Below the pieces are notes generated by a model. That model was not told the DNA's origin, did not search any database, and worked only from the letters and a program-made list of their open reading frames with translations. Source: Vitis vinifera (taxonomy: Eukaryota; Streptophyta; Magnoliopsida; Vitales; Vitaceae). Taken from it: a stretch of DNA of 64,000 nucleotides. Both the position numbers and the translations under genes were made by a program. Within the stretch, counting starts at the first letter, position 1. Each line of letters opens with the position of its first letter. The DNA lies in contig NC_081820.1 of assembly GCF_030704535.1 (NCBI RefSeq), positions 19,037,001 through 19,101,000 on the forward strand, in the 5' to 3' direction. This document shows positions 44,591-57,392 of the stretch, in pieces.

Positions 44591-44839
44591 ATTACGATAA
44601 GGTAAAATTTTAAAAAATTTAAATTTCTTATGAAATTAGGCAATTGTGGGTTCTTTGGCATATCCCTAACATGTTTAATATATGACAAATATTGTTCTTT
44701 ATTATATAAAATATGTCTCAATTGATTATAATTTTCATTTGTTTATTTTGTATTTGTTGTAAAATTTTCCTTGGTTGTAATATTGTGAAATAGATTGATT
44801 TGATTGTCGGTGAAAGAAGACGTACTTTTGAATTGGTAA

Positions 44840-47178
44840 ATGGACTTGGGAAATTCCATTTATGGCTACCTTCATGAAGGATGGGAGATTGTACCTAAGA
44901 AGGATAAACAAATACAATACAAGGGTGGGCAACAAAAAGGCATGTATATTGGACAAGAGATGTCATATGCTGATTTTGTTTCAAAGGCATGTGAACGGTT
45001 GGATATTAATTCAAATGGATATACATTTCATTACACCCTTGAGTTTGATTCATCTGCACTTCAACAATTGGATGATGATGAGGACATGCATATGATGTTA
45101 TCCCATAGTTATGATTATGCTCGTATTTATGTATTAAAAAGGATTCGAAGAGTAGAAGTTGAAGGAGGTATAGTCAATGTGCAAAATGATTATTGGTAAG
45201 TGATATATCTTGTATTAGTTGTCATTAATTCCATGATGTAAGGTGCTTATAATATTAATTAATTGAGTGTGCTATAAAATGCAGTCATAATAGTTCGGAA
45301 GAGACACATAATTCGGTTGCATCATGTCAAGCAAACAATGAGTCTAATTTAGGACTTTCTCAAGGCTTCATGTCCAGATGTGCATAAACTAAAGTTAGGC
45401 CACATGATTTAAGTCTTTGTCCTCAACCTATTATTGGGAGTGGGCATAGTTTTCCTAATGTAGATGAATTTAGAAATGCATTATATACAATGTCATTAGT
45501 TGGTAGATTTCAATACAAATTCAAAAAGAACTCTCTAAAGTGAATATCTGTGTGTTGTTTAGTGGATGGGTGCCCTTGGAGAATAACTGCTAATTCAGTA
45601 GGCACAACCAAAATTTTGAAGGTTAACATCTTCAATGATGTACACAATCATTGCGCAGATGTTGAGTGTTCAAGCCAACCTTCAATGCGGGGAAGGAAAT
45701 GTGCTCGTGTCATAAAGCAAGTAATAAGGGCAACCCCTCAGTATTTGTCCCGTCAAATTTGCAAAGATTTCAGGAGCCGGTATGGTGTTTCATTGAGTTA
45801 TAAGCAAGCTTGGACATACAAAGAAATGGAAAATGAGAGAATATATGGTCTTCTAGAAAACTCATATATGTTGTTGCCATGGTTATGTCAAAGATTGGTG
45901 GACATTAATTCAAGGACGCTTGCTGAATGTACTAGACAAAATTGGCATTTTTGGCCATTGTTCATTGCACATTCTTTTTCAATTCAAGGGTTTTTAATGG
46001 GTTGTCGACCTGTTATTGCAATTGACTCAACCCATTTGAGTGGACCATATATGGGCTCCTTATTTTCTGCAACAGCTTATTATGTTGATGATGACATGTT
46101 CTCAATTGCATTTGGTGTTGTAAGTTCAAAAAACTATGAGGATTGGCTATGGTTTTTGCAGAAATTGAAAGGCATACTTCAAGATAAAGAGGTAGTCATA
46201 ATATTAGATAGGCATCAAGCAATCCTTCATAGTGTTTCTCAACTTTTTGGAGTAGAAAATCATGCATATTGCTATTGTCATGTGAAAGAGAATTTTAGTA
46301 GGTATGTGACGAAACATAGTATGAAGGGAAAAAAAATGTAAAGTAGATGCATTGTTGCTACTTGATAGTGTTGCATATGCTAGATTGGATAATGATTATG
46401 TTGTAGCCATGGAAAAATTAAAGACATATAACAATGACCTAACAAAGTGGGTTGAAGATAACAGTCCACAACATTGAGCAATGTCAAAGTTTGCCAAAAA
46501 AAACAATGGGATAAGATGACAACTAATCTTGCTAAATCATTCAATACTTGGCTGAAGGAGTAACGTCATTACACAATTTTCAACTTAGTAATGACACATA
46601 TGGATAAGTTTGCTCATCTAGCATGTGATCATATGGCTACTACAAAAAATTGGAAAGCTCCAATTGGCCCAAAGACCGAGGAAAAGTTGTTGGAAAACAT
46701 TATAAAGAGTGGATCATTTCCTGTATATCCCTATGTTGGTGATGTGTCTAAGGTATTTAATATGAAGGTATATGTAGACGTGAACTTGAGAGAATGTACA
46801 TGTACTTGTAAGGCTTGGCAAATAGTCGGAATACCTTGTGAGCATGCATGTGCAACAATACACGAGATGAAACAGGATGTTTATGAATATGTTGACTCAT
46901 ATTTCAACCTTCCAATGCAAGAGTTGATATATTCTGGACACTTCAATTCAATTCCAAATCACAATATGCCTACAATTGATGCTGATGAATGTGTTCGTGA
47001 TGTTCAAGGTCGCTTATATCCTTCACTTAAACCTCCATGCTCAAAACGACCACTTGGAAGGCCTTGACACCGTCGAATAGAGTCTCAATTTAGTTCAAAA
47101 AGACTTACCTTCTGTTCGCAATGTCAAGTTGCATGCCATAATCGAGCTTCATGCAAAAATCCATTTCCCGTTCCATGA
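44840..47178 (+). pseudogene. MuDR-type transposase (mudrA-like), decayed
   Basis: Transposase of the DDE superfamily that cuts and moves MULEs. Exon 1, 44840-45196, starts MDLGNSIYGYLHEGWEIVPK and has an acidic PB1-like feel; donor TTGGTAAGT and acceptor ATGCAG at 45283 join in frame. Then the FAR1/WRKY-GCM1-like zinc region (CCLVDGCPWRITANS ... HNHC), the catalytic core with first Asp in VIAIDSTHLSGPYMG (46024-46026) and second in VIILDRHQAI (46207-46209), the SWIM finger CTCKAWQIVGIPCEHAC (about 46801-46851), and a C-terminal zinc knuckle FCSQCQVACHNRASC. In-frame stops occur at about 45386, 45541, 46476, 46561 and 47065, with frameshifts at A-runs near 46328-46335 and 46495. Not functional as read. 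Confidence 0.93.
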
Positions 47179-47475
47179 TTTTAGTGTTATGCTTGTATAG
47201 TGGCATGCTACTTTTTATCTTATTTTGATTGTGATAATATGTGTGGTTTATGAAATTAGAATCTGCAAGAATTTGTTTTGGAACTTACTTATTTACTTGA
47301 TTGTCACGACAAAGATGTTTGTATTACATATGCCATTATTTTAGACTTATGATCTTATCATTATTTAGGGTGGTTTGTAACCATGTTTTTAATGTTATTT
47401 TGAAGATCATTATTAACTTTGTACATATTTATTACATTTGTTTAACTTATTTTCCATTGAAATACATGTTACATC

Positions 47476-47859
47476 ATGACATCTTCAAGTGCTTCATTTA
47501 GAAATATAAGAGGCAATACTAGAAACGATGAATATCTATTTTATCATATTTGTATGTGTAAATGTTCATCAAGACAAAGGGCAATTGTTAGAATTTCTGA
47601 ATCAAAGGATAACCCAAATAGGTTATATTATTGTTGTCAATATGCAAATACTAGAGATGACTATCATTTCTTTAAATGGGCATTCCCCAAAGGATTTGGT
47701 GATAACAACACTTGCCAAGAACCAGAAGAGGTTGTTCAAAGAAGAATGTATGGCGTGGATGAAGATTTTAAACATATTTTAACAAGAATTGAGTTCATGC
47801 AGAAAGTAATTTTAATAGGATTACTTTTATTTTTTGTTCTATATTTGAAAATTGCTTAA
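47476..47859 (+). CDS. GRF-type zinc-finger protein with C-terminal membrane segment (MULE-borne)
   Basis: 127 codons, intact. Residues ~27-70 fit a GRF zinc finger: CMCKCSSRQRA, a central NPNRLYYCCQYANT and DDYHFFKWAFPKG (CxC...C with aromatic FFKW). A hydrophobic helix near the C-terminus (VILIGLLLFFVLYLKIA) follows a short coiled region, making a probable tail-anchored protein. GRF fingers bind nucleic acid in other proteins; many small plant GRF-TM proteins of unknown role exist and some lie within mobile elements. It starts ~300 bases after the transposase, on the same strand. It is the least damaged ORF of the MULE. Confidence 0.7.
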   Translation: MTSSSASFRNIRGNTRNDEYLFYHICMCKCSSRQRAIVRISESKDNPNRLYYCCQYANTRDDYHFFKWAFPKGFGDNNTCQEPEEVVQRRMYGVDEDFKHILTRIEFMQKVILIGLLLFFVLYLKIA

Positions 47860-48149
47860 TCATACACTTACTGCATGTCTATTATGTTTTGGATTATATA
47901 TGAAATGCTTAATTGCATTGTACTTTGATGTATTTGTATTTGGAGTTATTTGTAATAGGTTATTTATCTCCATTATGTGGATTTGTGTTAGATTTTTAAT
48001 TATAATAGTCCACAATTTTGCCTACATTTTTTATTACATTTACAACATAAATTCACTAACATTATGATAAAAAAAACCCTAACCGTATGATAAATTACAA
48101 CATAAACTAACAATGCGATATTTTGACTAAATAAAGTCCAATTTGTTGG

Positions 48150-48341
48150 GTTGATTACCAATTTTTTATATATAATGGTTCAACAAATGTGAAGCTACTT
48201 AAAAGCAACAGAGAAAAGTTGATTGAAAAGTTTGGTCGTCATATTGACCCGTTTTTTGAAAGATTTATGTTTGCAATTTTTCACAATGATTGGTATAATG
48301 TCTTTCAAAGGCAAATACCAAGACATAATACTGAAGGATAA
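48150..48341 (+). CDS. Short open segment of unknown function in the MULE
   Basis: Open frame of about 63 codons, basic and aromatic: KLLKSNREKLIEKFGRHIDP then FFERFMFAIFHNDWYNVF, ending in a TAA at 48339-48341. No ATG at a natural start, so it may be a 3' exon of the preceding GRF gene or of another element gene. Its regular amphipathic character suggests real coding sequence. I do not recognise it. Confidence 0.35.
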   Translation, partial: VDYQFFIYNGSTNVKLLKSNREKLIEKFGRHIDPFFERFMFAIFHNDWYNVFQRQIPRHNTEG

Positions 48342-49982
48342 TCATATCATTCTCACCAAGTATGTCTTAAAATAATTTTTTTTTTTGTAACCTCAAATTA
48401 GAAATGTCTTCTTAGCTTTGATAATGAGCTTTTGTATTTTTTTTTTTTTTTAAATTGCAACGATCTAAAAACATTATAGAATATAGTTATTTATAAACTT
48501 ATTTTTATGTAGAAAAAAATTATACAAATATGTCAAATGAATTTTTTAATTTATTAAATTAAAATCTATTTCTTATTTTTCTATTTTTTTTTTCTAATTT
48601 TTTTTGTTCAAATGAACTCAAAATGGTAGCTTTTACCATGTGAAGGCACAACCCATATATAATATGAAAAAGATTTAGACTATGTTGATTAGTTGTCTAG
48701 ATTATATTAGAGTTGCCAAAATCTTTATGGAAGCTTTTCAAAAAATGAACATGATATCTACCACTTGTAAACTTGTTTCAATGACAGGACGACCCTTACC
48801 CAGATGGAGAAAATCATAGAATATACCAGTAAAAATCAAAGTCATTCAAAGGGTAGTTCGGTGATTGGGAGACATCTAATGTATCTTTGATTGAGTTCGA
48901 AAATGGGTTATCACATGTTGAGAAATTACTCTCATGTGACCACATGGTTGGGGGCTTTTCCCATGTTATAATCTCTGTAAGCAAGAGAGTCAAACTAACA
49001 ATGCTTTTCTCCCTTTGACTAATCCCCATATTTAATAATCAATTGCCTCTAAACCTACAAGATGCCCCTTCATCATGCTCCCACCCTAGTTTTTACCTCT
49101 ATGCAAAGAGGCTAATGGCTTCCATTTAATAAACGCCCAACTCACCAAATTCAAATACATTTGAGAACTGTGACTGATTAGTTTTCTATTCTGTATTTGA
49201 TTGTATGTAATTTTACAATGGGGCTGATTGTCATAAAATTGAGAAAAGAGAATGCATAAAGGAAAAAGAACTGAAGCAAAAAAAAAAATCGTATGAGGTT
49301 AGAAGAAAAGCATGATTAAATGCATGCAAAAATAGAGTGTAAAACCTTTTGTCATTTAGTTCTAAAGGTGTGCATGTGCTGTTCCCATATTCTACACACA
49401 AGCAGAGCTCACTTGTTTCGGCTTCTTAGGAAGGTATATAATGATGGTAAAATAGGCAATCATCATTTTCCACTTGCAAGAAAATCATAAAATAGGCAGT
49501 GGTCATTTCAATATCTATATCATTCATCAAACTAGTAAATTTGGAAATGGAACTCCATCAAACTGTAAAAAAAAAATAAAAATAAAAATAAAAAAATAAA
49601 TAATCAACTACTATAAACCAACAAAATAACAAAAAATAAGAAAATCAGAATAGAACTTCCATTTCCAAACTATTGCTTGTATAAACTATTAACCACCTGC
49701 CAACCATAATTTCAGAATGTGACTCCATCATGTTTACAATGTTATAGACCAAACAAACTCATAGAATGACTTTTCTCAACTTATATAATCTTAAATAAAT
49801 CATCTTTCAGAAACAATGTCATTGATCCATAGCCTGGTAGACATTTTCCCTGACTTCATTTTCTGGAGACATTATCAATTGTGTTAGGAGTTTTTCACTG
49901 TACTTTATGACCTTGTCTTATACAAAAGAGTATATAATAGAATATTAACAAAAATTCATGATCATCAAAAATAAAAAATATT
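48342..49982. other. Non-coding or unrecognised part of the MULE
   Basis: A minus-strand frame of 71 codons at 49029-48814 has no assignable domain. The rest is AT-rich with no clear signal; it separates the two converging gene sets. Confidence 0.35.
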
Positions 49983-52965
49983 TTATTCAGCACAATATAA
50001 TACATTTGCAATTGTACGAGAAAGTCCATCGTTACTCCATAATTGCATAAACTTGATTACAAATATGCCATAATCCGTCCTACAAATAGTAATTAAGGAA
50101 ATTATAAGTAAATTGTGCATCAAATTAGCAAATTTATAACCTGATTTGCTTTCCATAGTTAAAGAGGAATACAAATCTTGCAACTTACGGATTCAATTGT
50201 TGGACAACTTTTGGAACAACGAATTCAAATTTTGTCATGTCCACTAATGGTCTTCTTTCTTGAATCCTAATGACAGTTGACAAAACGTTCACCTTAACAC
50301 AACATAAAATTATAAATATGGACATCTTTAAAAAATAATGACAATAATTCACATAAGTAATTGGACTATAACTATATTTACCAGTTTCTCTGTTAAGGCA
50401 TCCATTCGCTTTTTCCTTCCGTCAATTAATGAATCCAACAATTTGATTCTTTTCGCATGAATATTCAAAATGTTTAAAGACTAGTGATTTTTCCTGCATA
50501 TTGGCATGAACAACTAAAAGGAATAAAAAAAAACAATGATTTTATCAAATTAGTTTTGTTCATGTATTTTCTGCACAATACTTAAAAATATCCAATTACA
50601 AAGTACTTTCATTAAACTAAATAAAACCTATTCATATGTGCACAATTGAGTATTTTTTAAATATTTCCATAAATTGTCACATTTGTATTTTGGAGATAAG
50701 GTACCCCTCTTGTTTTCCACATCAGACTGTAATAAAAAAAAAAATACAAAACATACATTAGATTAAAACAATCTACATAAAACAAGAAAACCAATTTATA
50801 ATTCTTACAACATATCTTACGCAAAGTTTGGAGATAAGAAATGTTCCTATTTTCTTTATCCATATCATTCGACAATGCATGGTTACAACCTTCATGTAAA
50901 TTAATGAAAATTAGATATATAGTTTTAGAGTAATTTTATCCTAATTTCACATAACTAAATATGAATACCTTATTGTCAACCAATTTGTAGGGTTCCAAGC
51001 ATTTGAAGTCGAACTTTGTCAAAAAGAAATCGTACATGGAATATAATATTTGGCTACACAGAAATAATTATGATGTTAGAAATTAAAACTAATTATTTCA
51101 AATGGCTATCTTAATTGTATTTGTTTATACTAAATTAAGTTCAACCTTACATTTCATCACGTATATCGTCCAATGCATATGCCAAAACTTGCTTTCCTAC
51201 AGATGAAAACGCTGAAAATTTGATTAACGATTGTACCACGTATGGTGATTGTAGGGCAGTAGCATGTCGATGTAGCCGATATGAACGTATTGGAGGATGT
51301 CCAGTTTGGTAAGGAATAATAGCATTCGTCTGAACTTCATCCTCAACTATATGTATAGAAAATAAGAGAAAATAAAATTCATTAACGAAAATAACACGCA
51401 CAAGAAAGACTAGCCATTATTATGTACTCATTATTATTTTGATATTAAAACATAAAGATACAGAAAGTATACTACTATGTTGCGCTATTGGTTGTGAGGT
51501 CGATGGGCCTGCATTATCTTCACCATGAGCAAAACGATCATTTAGTGGTGATCCATAAGCTAATTTCAGAATGCATAACAACCAAAATTAATTTTTCCAA
51601 AAAAAACATTATAGAACATTCGCAATTAAATTAAAAGTAATACAAATTATAATGACTAGTGCTATAAAAACCGTACTACCATGTGGTGGTGATGGGAAAG
51701 AATCATTGATATCAGGTTGATTATGACTTTCGCTTTGATGAGAAGATAATGAGGTTTTATTTGTATTATGCCGCTTTGCTAGTTTATCAATTGTTCTTCT
51801 CATTGTTCGAAGCAATTGGTGAATCTGTCTCTCCGCTGCATTATATTCTACTATAATTTCCTACAAAATGGTACAAAGTGTAAAAGATGTATATTATTAT
51901 GCATAGCATGTTTGGTTTACTCTTTAAATAAAAGAATAGATGTAGAAGGTTCTCACATCACTAGTCTCTTCTTCAACTTCATTTACTGGATTAACAGGGT
52001 CTTCATGCGCATCTTCCCCCCTTTCATCTTCTTGAACCTACAATAATAAAAAGAATATATAATTTTTTTAAAACTATTTTTCAAATATGAAAATAAAAGA
52101 AAATGTTGAAAGAAAATTTTGTCCCTTACATCAGCTAGTCCAAAGTCGCCATAATCCTGCAAATTTGCATGCACCATTTTCTTCATCAAGTCATCACTCC
52201 ACGCTGCACATATTGGGATGGTACATGGCACCAACATGGTTGGAATGTAGAATTTATTTACATAAAAAAAGTTGATACACAAATATTCCACACATCAATA
52301 CGTTATTTAGAAAAGACTTGTTAAAACATAGAAAATGATATGGAAACCTTCAGCATTTAATAAAAAAAGGTATCTACCTGCAAAAAAATAAGGCAACCTA
52401 TAAACCATGAGCCTTTACCCAATTGAAAATGTCTAATTCCAACAACCAATGTGCAAGTACAAATTGGCCCCAATTAACATTGATGTCAAAGTCTCCAGCA
52501 AGCAAAGTATACCACAACGCATGACTACCATCTAACTTTGATGTTGAAGCAAGTAATATAGCACATGAGAAGAAGATAAACAATTTTTTTGAACTCGCCC
52601 ATGTCTTCCATTGAAATAAGCCTATCTCTAAGATCTGATAGGTTTTCCATCCTATTATTCCTATTGGTAGGTGAAAGTAGGAGCCTCCTACCAATATATG
52701 GAATACCCATAATTTCCCTTACATCAGAACAAGTAATTGGAAATTGTCTTTCTTGTCCTATGTCTAACCTACAGTGGGCTATATTGAAATGATTTATTAT
52801 CCATCTGCATAAGCTATGCCTTATCTCTATGAAAGAGAGCTAAAGCAATCCACCAAAGCCAATATGTTGAATTATACTCTTTTTTTCATCACTTAGATCA
52901 TCAAGTAGATGTCTAAGTTTTTTTGTGGAGCATCGACTATTTATTTTGACCTCTTGTAGAAGTAA
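49983..52965 (-). pseudogene. Ulp1-type (C48) SUMO-protease-like gene of the MULE, decayed
   Basis: Multi-exon gene on the minus strand. N-terminal region (52965-52390): STKKLRHLLDDLSDEKK, HIGFGGLL, a TAG, EIRHSLCRWIINHFN, QFPITCSDVREIMGIPYIG and, after a frameshift near 52590, LDGSHALWYTLLAGDFDI, matching the conserved head of plant Ulp1-related transposon proteins. Middle exons (about 52205-52131, 52037-51957, 51862-51676, 51558-51475, 51346-51147, 51059-50968) are acidic, Ser-rich linkers with good GT/AG borders. Protease part: KNH, then a TAG where Trp is expected (50481-50483), RIKLLDSLIDGRKKRMDALT with the likely catalytic Asp, VVPKVVQQLNP, and DYGIFVIKFMQLW where the family has DCG; the catalytic Cys is Tyr (50070-50072). 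So it is both interrupted and catalytically mutated. Confidence 0.85.
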
Positions 52966-54482
52966 ATAAACGATATTATAAAATAAAAATTTATATAGTA
53001 AAATTAAACAACAATGTCAAAATAAAATAATACTAATTAAAAGAATGTTCAAACCTGGTTGTATTGTATTGTTTTTTGCCTTTTATCCATGTATTATACT
53101 CCACACTGCACTATAGAATTTATATCAAATAATCAATTGTCATAATTAAATGTATAATGAATCAAGTAATGTTGTAATATGTTATACTTCTAGTGCAATT
53201 GTATTGTAAATGTAGGGCATTTGTATTGTATCCTTATTTATTTTGGTGTAACTACTATTATTGATCCCAAATATAGTTACATACATTCTACTGTAAACAC
53301 ACTGAGCCATTGTATTAGTGGATAACAAATTTAAGTTGTTTGATGGTAATCCAATATGTACATATTGTTAATGCTCATCATGGCTAACCTTTTAAACCGT
53401 ATATAATTTATAAAAACTAGGTACAACATATATGCATTATACTTACAATACAAATACACTAACGTTACAATATATTACAATATAATTTAATTTATTTATG
53501 TTTATTTTTTCATATGTTATGTCCCCTGACCATCCAATATGATGTATGACAGCTCCCAAGAATATATATTAAATCCGAAAGAATTGAAATGTAGAAAAAG
53601 ATATGATACTTTGTTTGCATTAAAAAAATGATGTCCAATATTCCCTAAGACAATATTGGAAACACAATCCTAAAGAATAATACAAATTACATAAAACATC
53701 TAAAATATAACATATTTGAGAAACTAATACTAAAAACTAGAAAAGAAAATAAGATTCTAAGTTTTTTTTCCATTCTTCTCATTCATTTTTCAATGACCAC
53801 CTACAACAAATAATGAAAATAACTACAACAACTTCAATAAGAGGCCAGATTGGTTTTCCCCAAATAACCAATTTAAATAACGCAATCAAACTTCATTCAT
53901 ACTCTATTTTTCCATTTCTCTTGCAAATCGAAGAACATAACACCGCAATAATCCAGTTGTTCAGTGAATAGGTACCCCATATAAACCCTAGAAACTAAAA
54001 TCGTACGATGAAAAAATTTAAACGAACGAACCCTAGAAACTAAAATCATATGATGAAAAAATTTAAATGAACCCTAGAAATTAAAATCTAAGATTTCTCA
54101 TATTTAAATGAAAAAAAAATCACCTCTTTCAGATACGATGAAAAAAAAATGCCGTTGAAGATGTCGTCGAAGCCACAATATTCAAAATGGAGACACGCCA
54201 ACAATGATGCAGAAAGGAAATCTTCAACAGAGTCATTATTGGAACAATGGAACTATACACGCCTACACGAGATTTAGTATCTCACACAATATGATACCAC
54301 CGTGAAAACACCCAGATGATGCGAAAGGGAAGCTTTGACGAGAATGATGCAAAATGGGAAGGTTTCAAAGGGAAGACATTGGAACGACAGTCTTCTCCAT
54401 TTTTTCTTCAATTCTTTTATTCTTTAAAAATTATAATTTTAGAATTTAATCCATGGTAAATTGGTCTAATAAAAATGTTAGG
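52966..54482. other. Right subterminal region of the MULE
   Basis: Probably includes the 5' leader of the protease gene. TTGTATTGTA words cluster at 53050-53480; a duplicated CCCTAGAAACTAAAATC phrase lies at 53985-54090; ATGATGC and GGGAAG words recur at 54200-54380. No gene seen. Confidence 0.45.
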
Positions 54483-54483
54483 T

Positions 54484-54560
54484 CTTCAGAAGAATTATCA
54501 AATCTACCCACCTTTCTGGGTAATTTTTTTTCCCAGCCTACCCTTAAGGGTAATTCTCCC
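54484..54560 (-). repeat. MULE right terminal inverted repeat
   Basis: About 77 bases; inverted partner of 42297-42373, directly followed by the TTTATATTA duplication. Confidence 0.92.
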
Positions 54561-54569
54561 TTTATATTA

Positions 54570-57383
54570 TAAATAAGTACAGGGTGCACTTATAGAAAAT
54601 AAACTAAGAAAAGTTTTTCCATTTTGAGACTACCTATGTCAATCTTAAATCATTTTTTTTTTCAACTTTTCTTCTACACATCTTTTCAACGTTCCTACAT
54701 CAATTTGAGAATCTTTGCTTAGAGATTTTGGGCATGTTTTACTCTCAAGGTTAAGTTATTAGAAATTGCTTATTTTTTATTTTAAGAAAATTTAGTGAGT
54801 GTTTAATAATACTTATTACTTAATGACTTAAATTGACTTTTCGTTAAATTATCATTTCAAGTCGTTAACTTAAAACTTATTACTTATTACTTATTTTTTT
54901 TACTTTAAGTGTTCAGGTTGTTTGATTAAGCTAATTTAAATTTGAGATTTCATCATGCACTTCCTTTTATCATGTTTAATAACAATTTTTAATACTAATA
55001 TTATAAATTTAAATTTATGATTTTGGTTTCAATTTTAGTTTTAAGTTAAATAAAAAAACAGAAAACTATCCTAAAGAAAGACTAAAGGTCTGTTTGGTAA
55101 CTATTTTTAAAACTAATTCTGAAAAATAGTTTTTAAGAACAATTTTTAAAAACCGTTTTTTGATTTTTATAGAACAAAAGTTCATTTGGAAACCTAAAAT
55201 GTTTTTAACATGTTTTTAATATTTTTAAATTTTTTTTAAAAACAATTTTTATATATAGCGTTTTATTTTTAGTTATTTTACATATTTGTATAATCATTTC
55301 TTAAAATAGTCCACAAAAAATAAGTGAAAATAATAGAAAATAACTAAAAGATGTTTTCTAAAAACACCATGTTTTCTATTCAAACAAAAAACAATTTTTG
55401 GTTATGAAACATGTTTTCTATATTTTTTTGTTCTGGAGAACAGAAAAATGTTCTAAAAAAATGTTATCAAACATGCCCTAAAAGCTTTGTTTGGTAACTG
55501 TTTTAAAAAATAAATTTTAAAAAAAAATTTTGACAACAGTTTTTAAAACTTGTTTTATAATGTTTTATATAACAAAATTCTGTTTGGGAGTCTCACATGT
55601 TTTTAATATATTTTAAATATTTTTAAATATGTTTTAAAAATTTTTTTATAGCTAATATTTTATTTTTAATCATTTTTCATGTTTGTATAATTTTTTTTTT
55701 TAATACAATCCTTAGAAAACAAGTGAAAATATGTGAAAGTAATTAAAAGATGTTATTTAAAAATATCATGCTTTTTATTTTTAAAAACAAAAAATAAAAA
55801 ATAATTTTCTAGTTGCCAAACTAGGGGCTTGTTCAATCATGTTTTCTTAAACTTCTTTTTAAAAACAGTTTTTTATTTTTTATTTTTTATGTTTTAACTT
55901 AAAAACAGTTTTTAAAAATAAGTTTCAGAAAATATAATCAAACAGACCCATTTTTTCTTTTGTTTAAAAAAAAATGTGAAAACAACTTCTACTTGTTCTT
56001 TAAAAATTATTCTCTATTTTATTTTGTTTTTAAAAATTGTTTCAGAAAACAATAAATGAAATCGTGTTAAAAAAATTTAAAAATAGTTTTCTATTTTTAA
56101 AAGCAAAAAATTATTTTTAAATCACGGTCAAATAGACTTTTGGTTTTTTTGGAGAATGGAAAATTATTGTGAAAGAGTTCCTAAATATGAGTATTTGGGA
56201 AACCAGAAGTCATGATTACCATTGTAGTTGGAGTAAACTACACCTTGAGGCCGAGCGCTTTTGAAATGACATTAAATTTTGGGATTTTAATGGACATTTG
56301 GTCGGGAGGGACCTCTAGTATTCATAAATGTACCCTTTTTGTATAGTCTTTTTATTAATATTAACTTCGTGTGTTGTTAGTCGGAAGTGTAGTTGGGCTA
56401 TGTTTGGTTACTGGAAAGCACTAAGAAAAAAAAAATACTAATATTTTTCATGTTTGATTTCAATATAAAAAATTTGAAAAAAAATAAAATATAGTTAAAA
56501 TTAATTAAAAAAATTATATATTTTTAAATTATTTAACTTTTATAATAATTAAGAAAAATAAATTAAATGAGTTTAAAATAATATATAAAATAATTTATTG
56601 ATTTTAAATTTAATTTTTATTTTTCTTCATTTTTTCTTTTATTTCACTTTTCTTCTTTATTTTATTTCTCTCATATTTTCTTGGAAACCAAACATAGCAT
56701 AAATGATAACTTTGTTTCATCAACTTTCTAAATTATGTCGTTTTGCATGAACATAATGATGCAAGTATATATTACTAAATCAAAAAAGTGGAATGACATA
56801 ATATTCTTGATTTGAAAATATATATATAGTGGAGAGTATATTTATTAATACAATTCTCATTCTAGTCTTATACCCATTAGTGCTTTTAATTAAAGATAAG
56901 TAAGTTGTATCAAATTATTAAAAAATTATGAAGTGAATACTAATTTTTAATTATTTTTTATTCAAACCTTTTAAGACCTGGGTATGTGTAGATGAGTTTG
57001 GGCGTATACTTAATTTGGGTTAAACTCGAGTAAAGATTTCCATAATTCAAGCCTACTTAAAATCTAATTTAATATTTTTATAATATTGAAATTTATATCT
57101 TATATAATAATATTTATTTATTTAAAAAAAATTAAATTATAATATTGTTATATACTTTGTGATTTTAATTGAAAGAAATATATGTTTTATTTTATTTTAT
57201 TTTTTGTTATTATCTTGAAACATTATCTTATTTACTATGTAAATATATAAAAAGAAAATTTAGAAAATATTGTGATTAGATTTTGAATTTAATCCAATCA
57301 ATATGAGATCAATTTAAGTTTAGAAAAAATTATAATGGATTAGGCTTGAATTGAGTACCATAGTGAAAAAGGTAGGAATAGGT
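54570..57383. other. AT-rich intergenic DNA
   Basis: Repeated phrases such as TGTTTGGTAACTATTTTTAA, TTTTTAAAACTTGTTTT and AACAAGTGAAAATA occur three times between 55090 and 56110, an old local duplication with strong decay. No gene or RNA recognised. Confidence 0.45.
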
Positions 57384-57392
57384 TTAAATAAT

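Larger units (their letters stand above)
42297..54560. mobile_element. 12.3-kb Mutator-like element (MULE) with three gene regions
   Basis: Bounded by a perfect 9-bp duplication TTTATATTA (42288-42296 and 54561-54569). Both ends start GGGAGAATTACCCTTAAGGG then TAGGCTGGG, and match again at ATTTGATAATTCTTCTGAAG, giving inverted repeats of about 77 bases. Cargo: a MuDR-type transposase gene on plus (44840-47178), a GRF zinc-finger ORF on plus (47476-47859), and an Ulp1-type protease gene on minus (about 52965-49983). A hAT-like element (43578-44590) is nested near the left end. ACAATACAA-like words are frequent in both subterminal zones (43220-43560 and, inverted, 53160-53470). All larger genes carry stops or frameshifts, so the copy is old or inactive. 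Confidence 0.93.
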
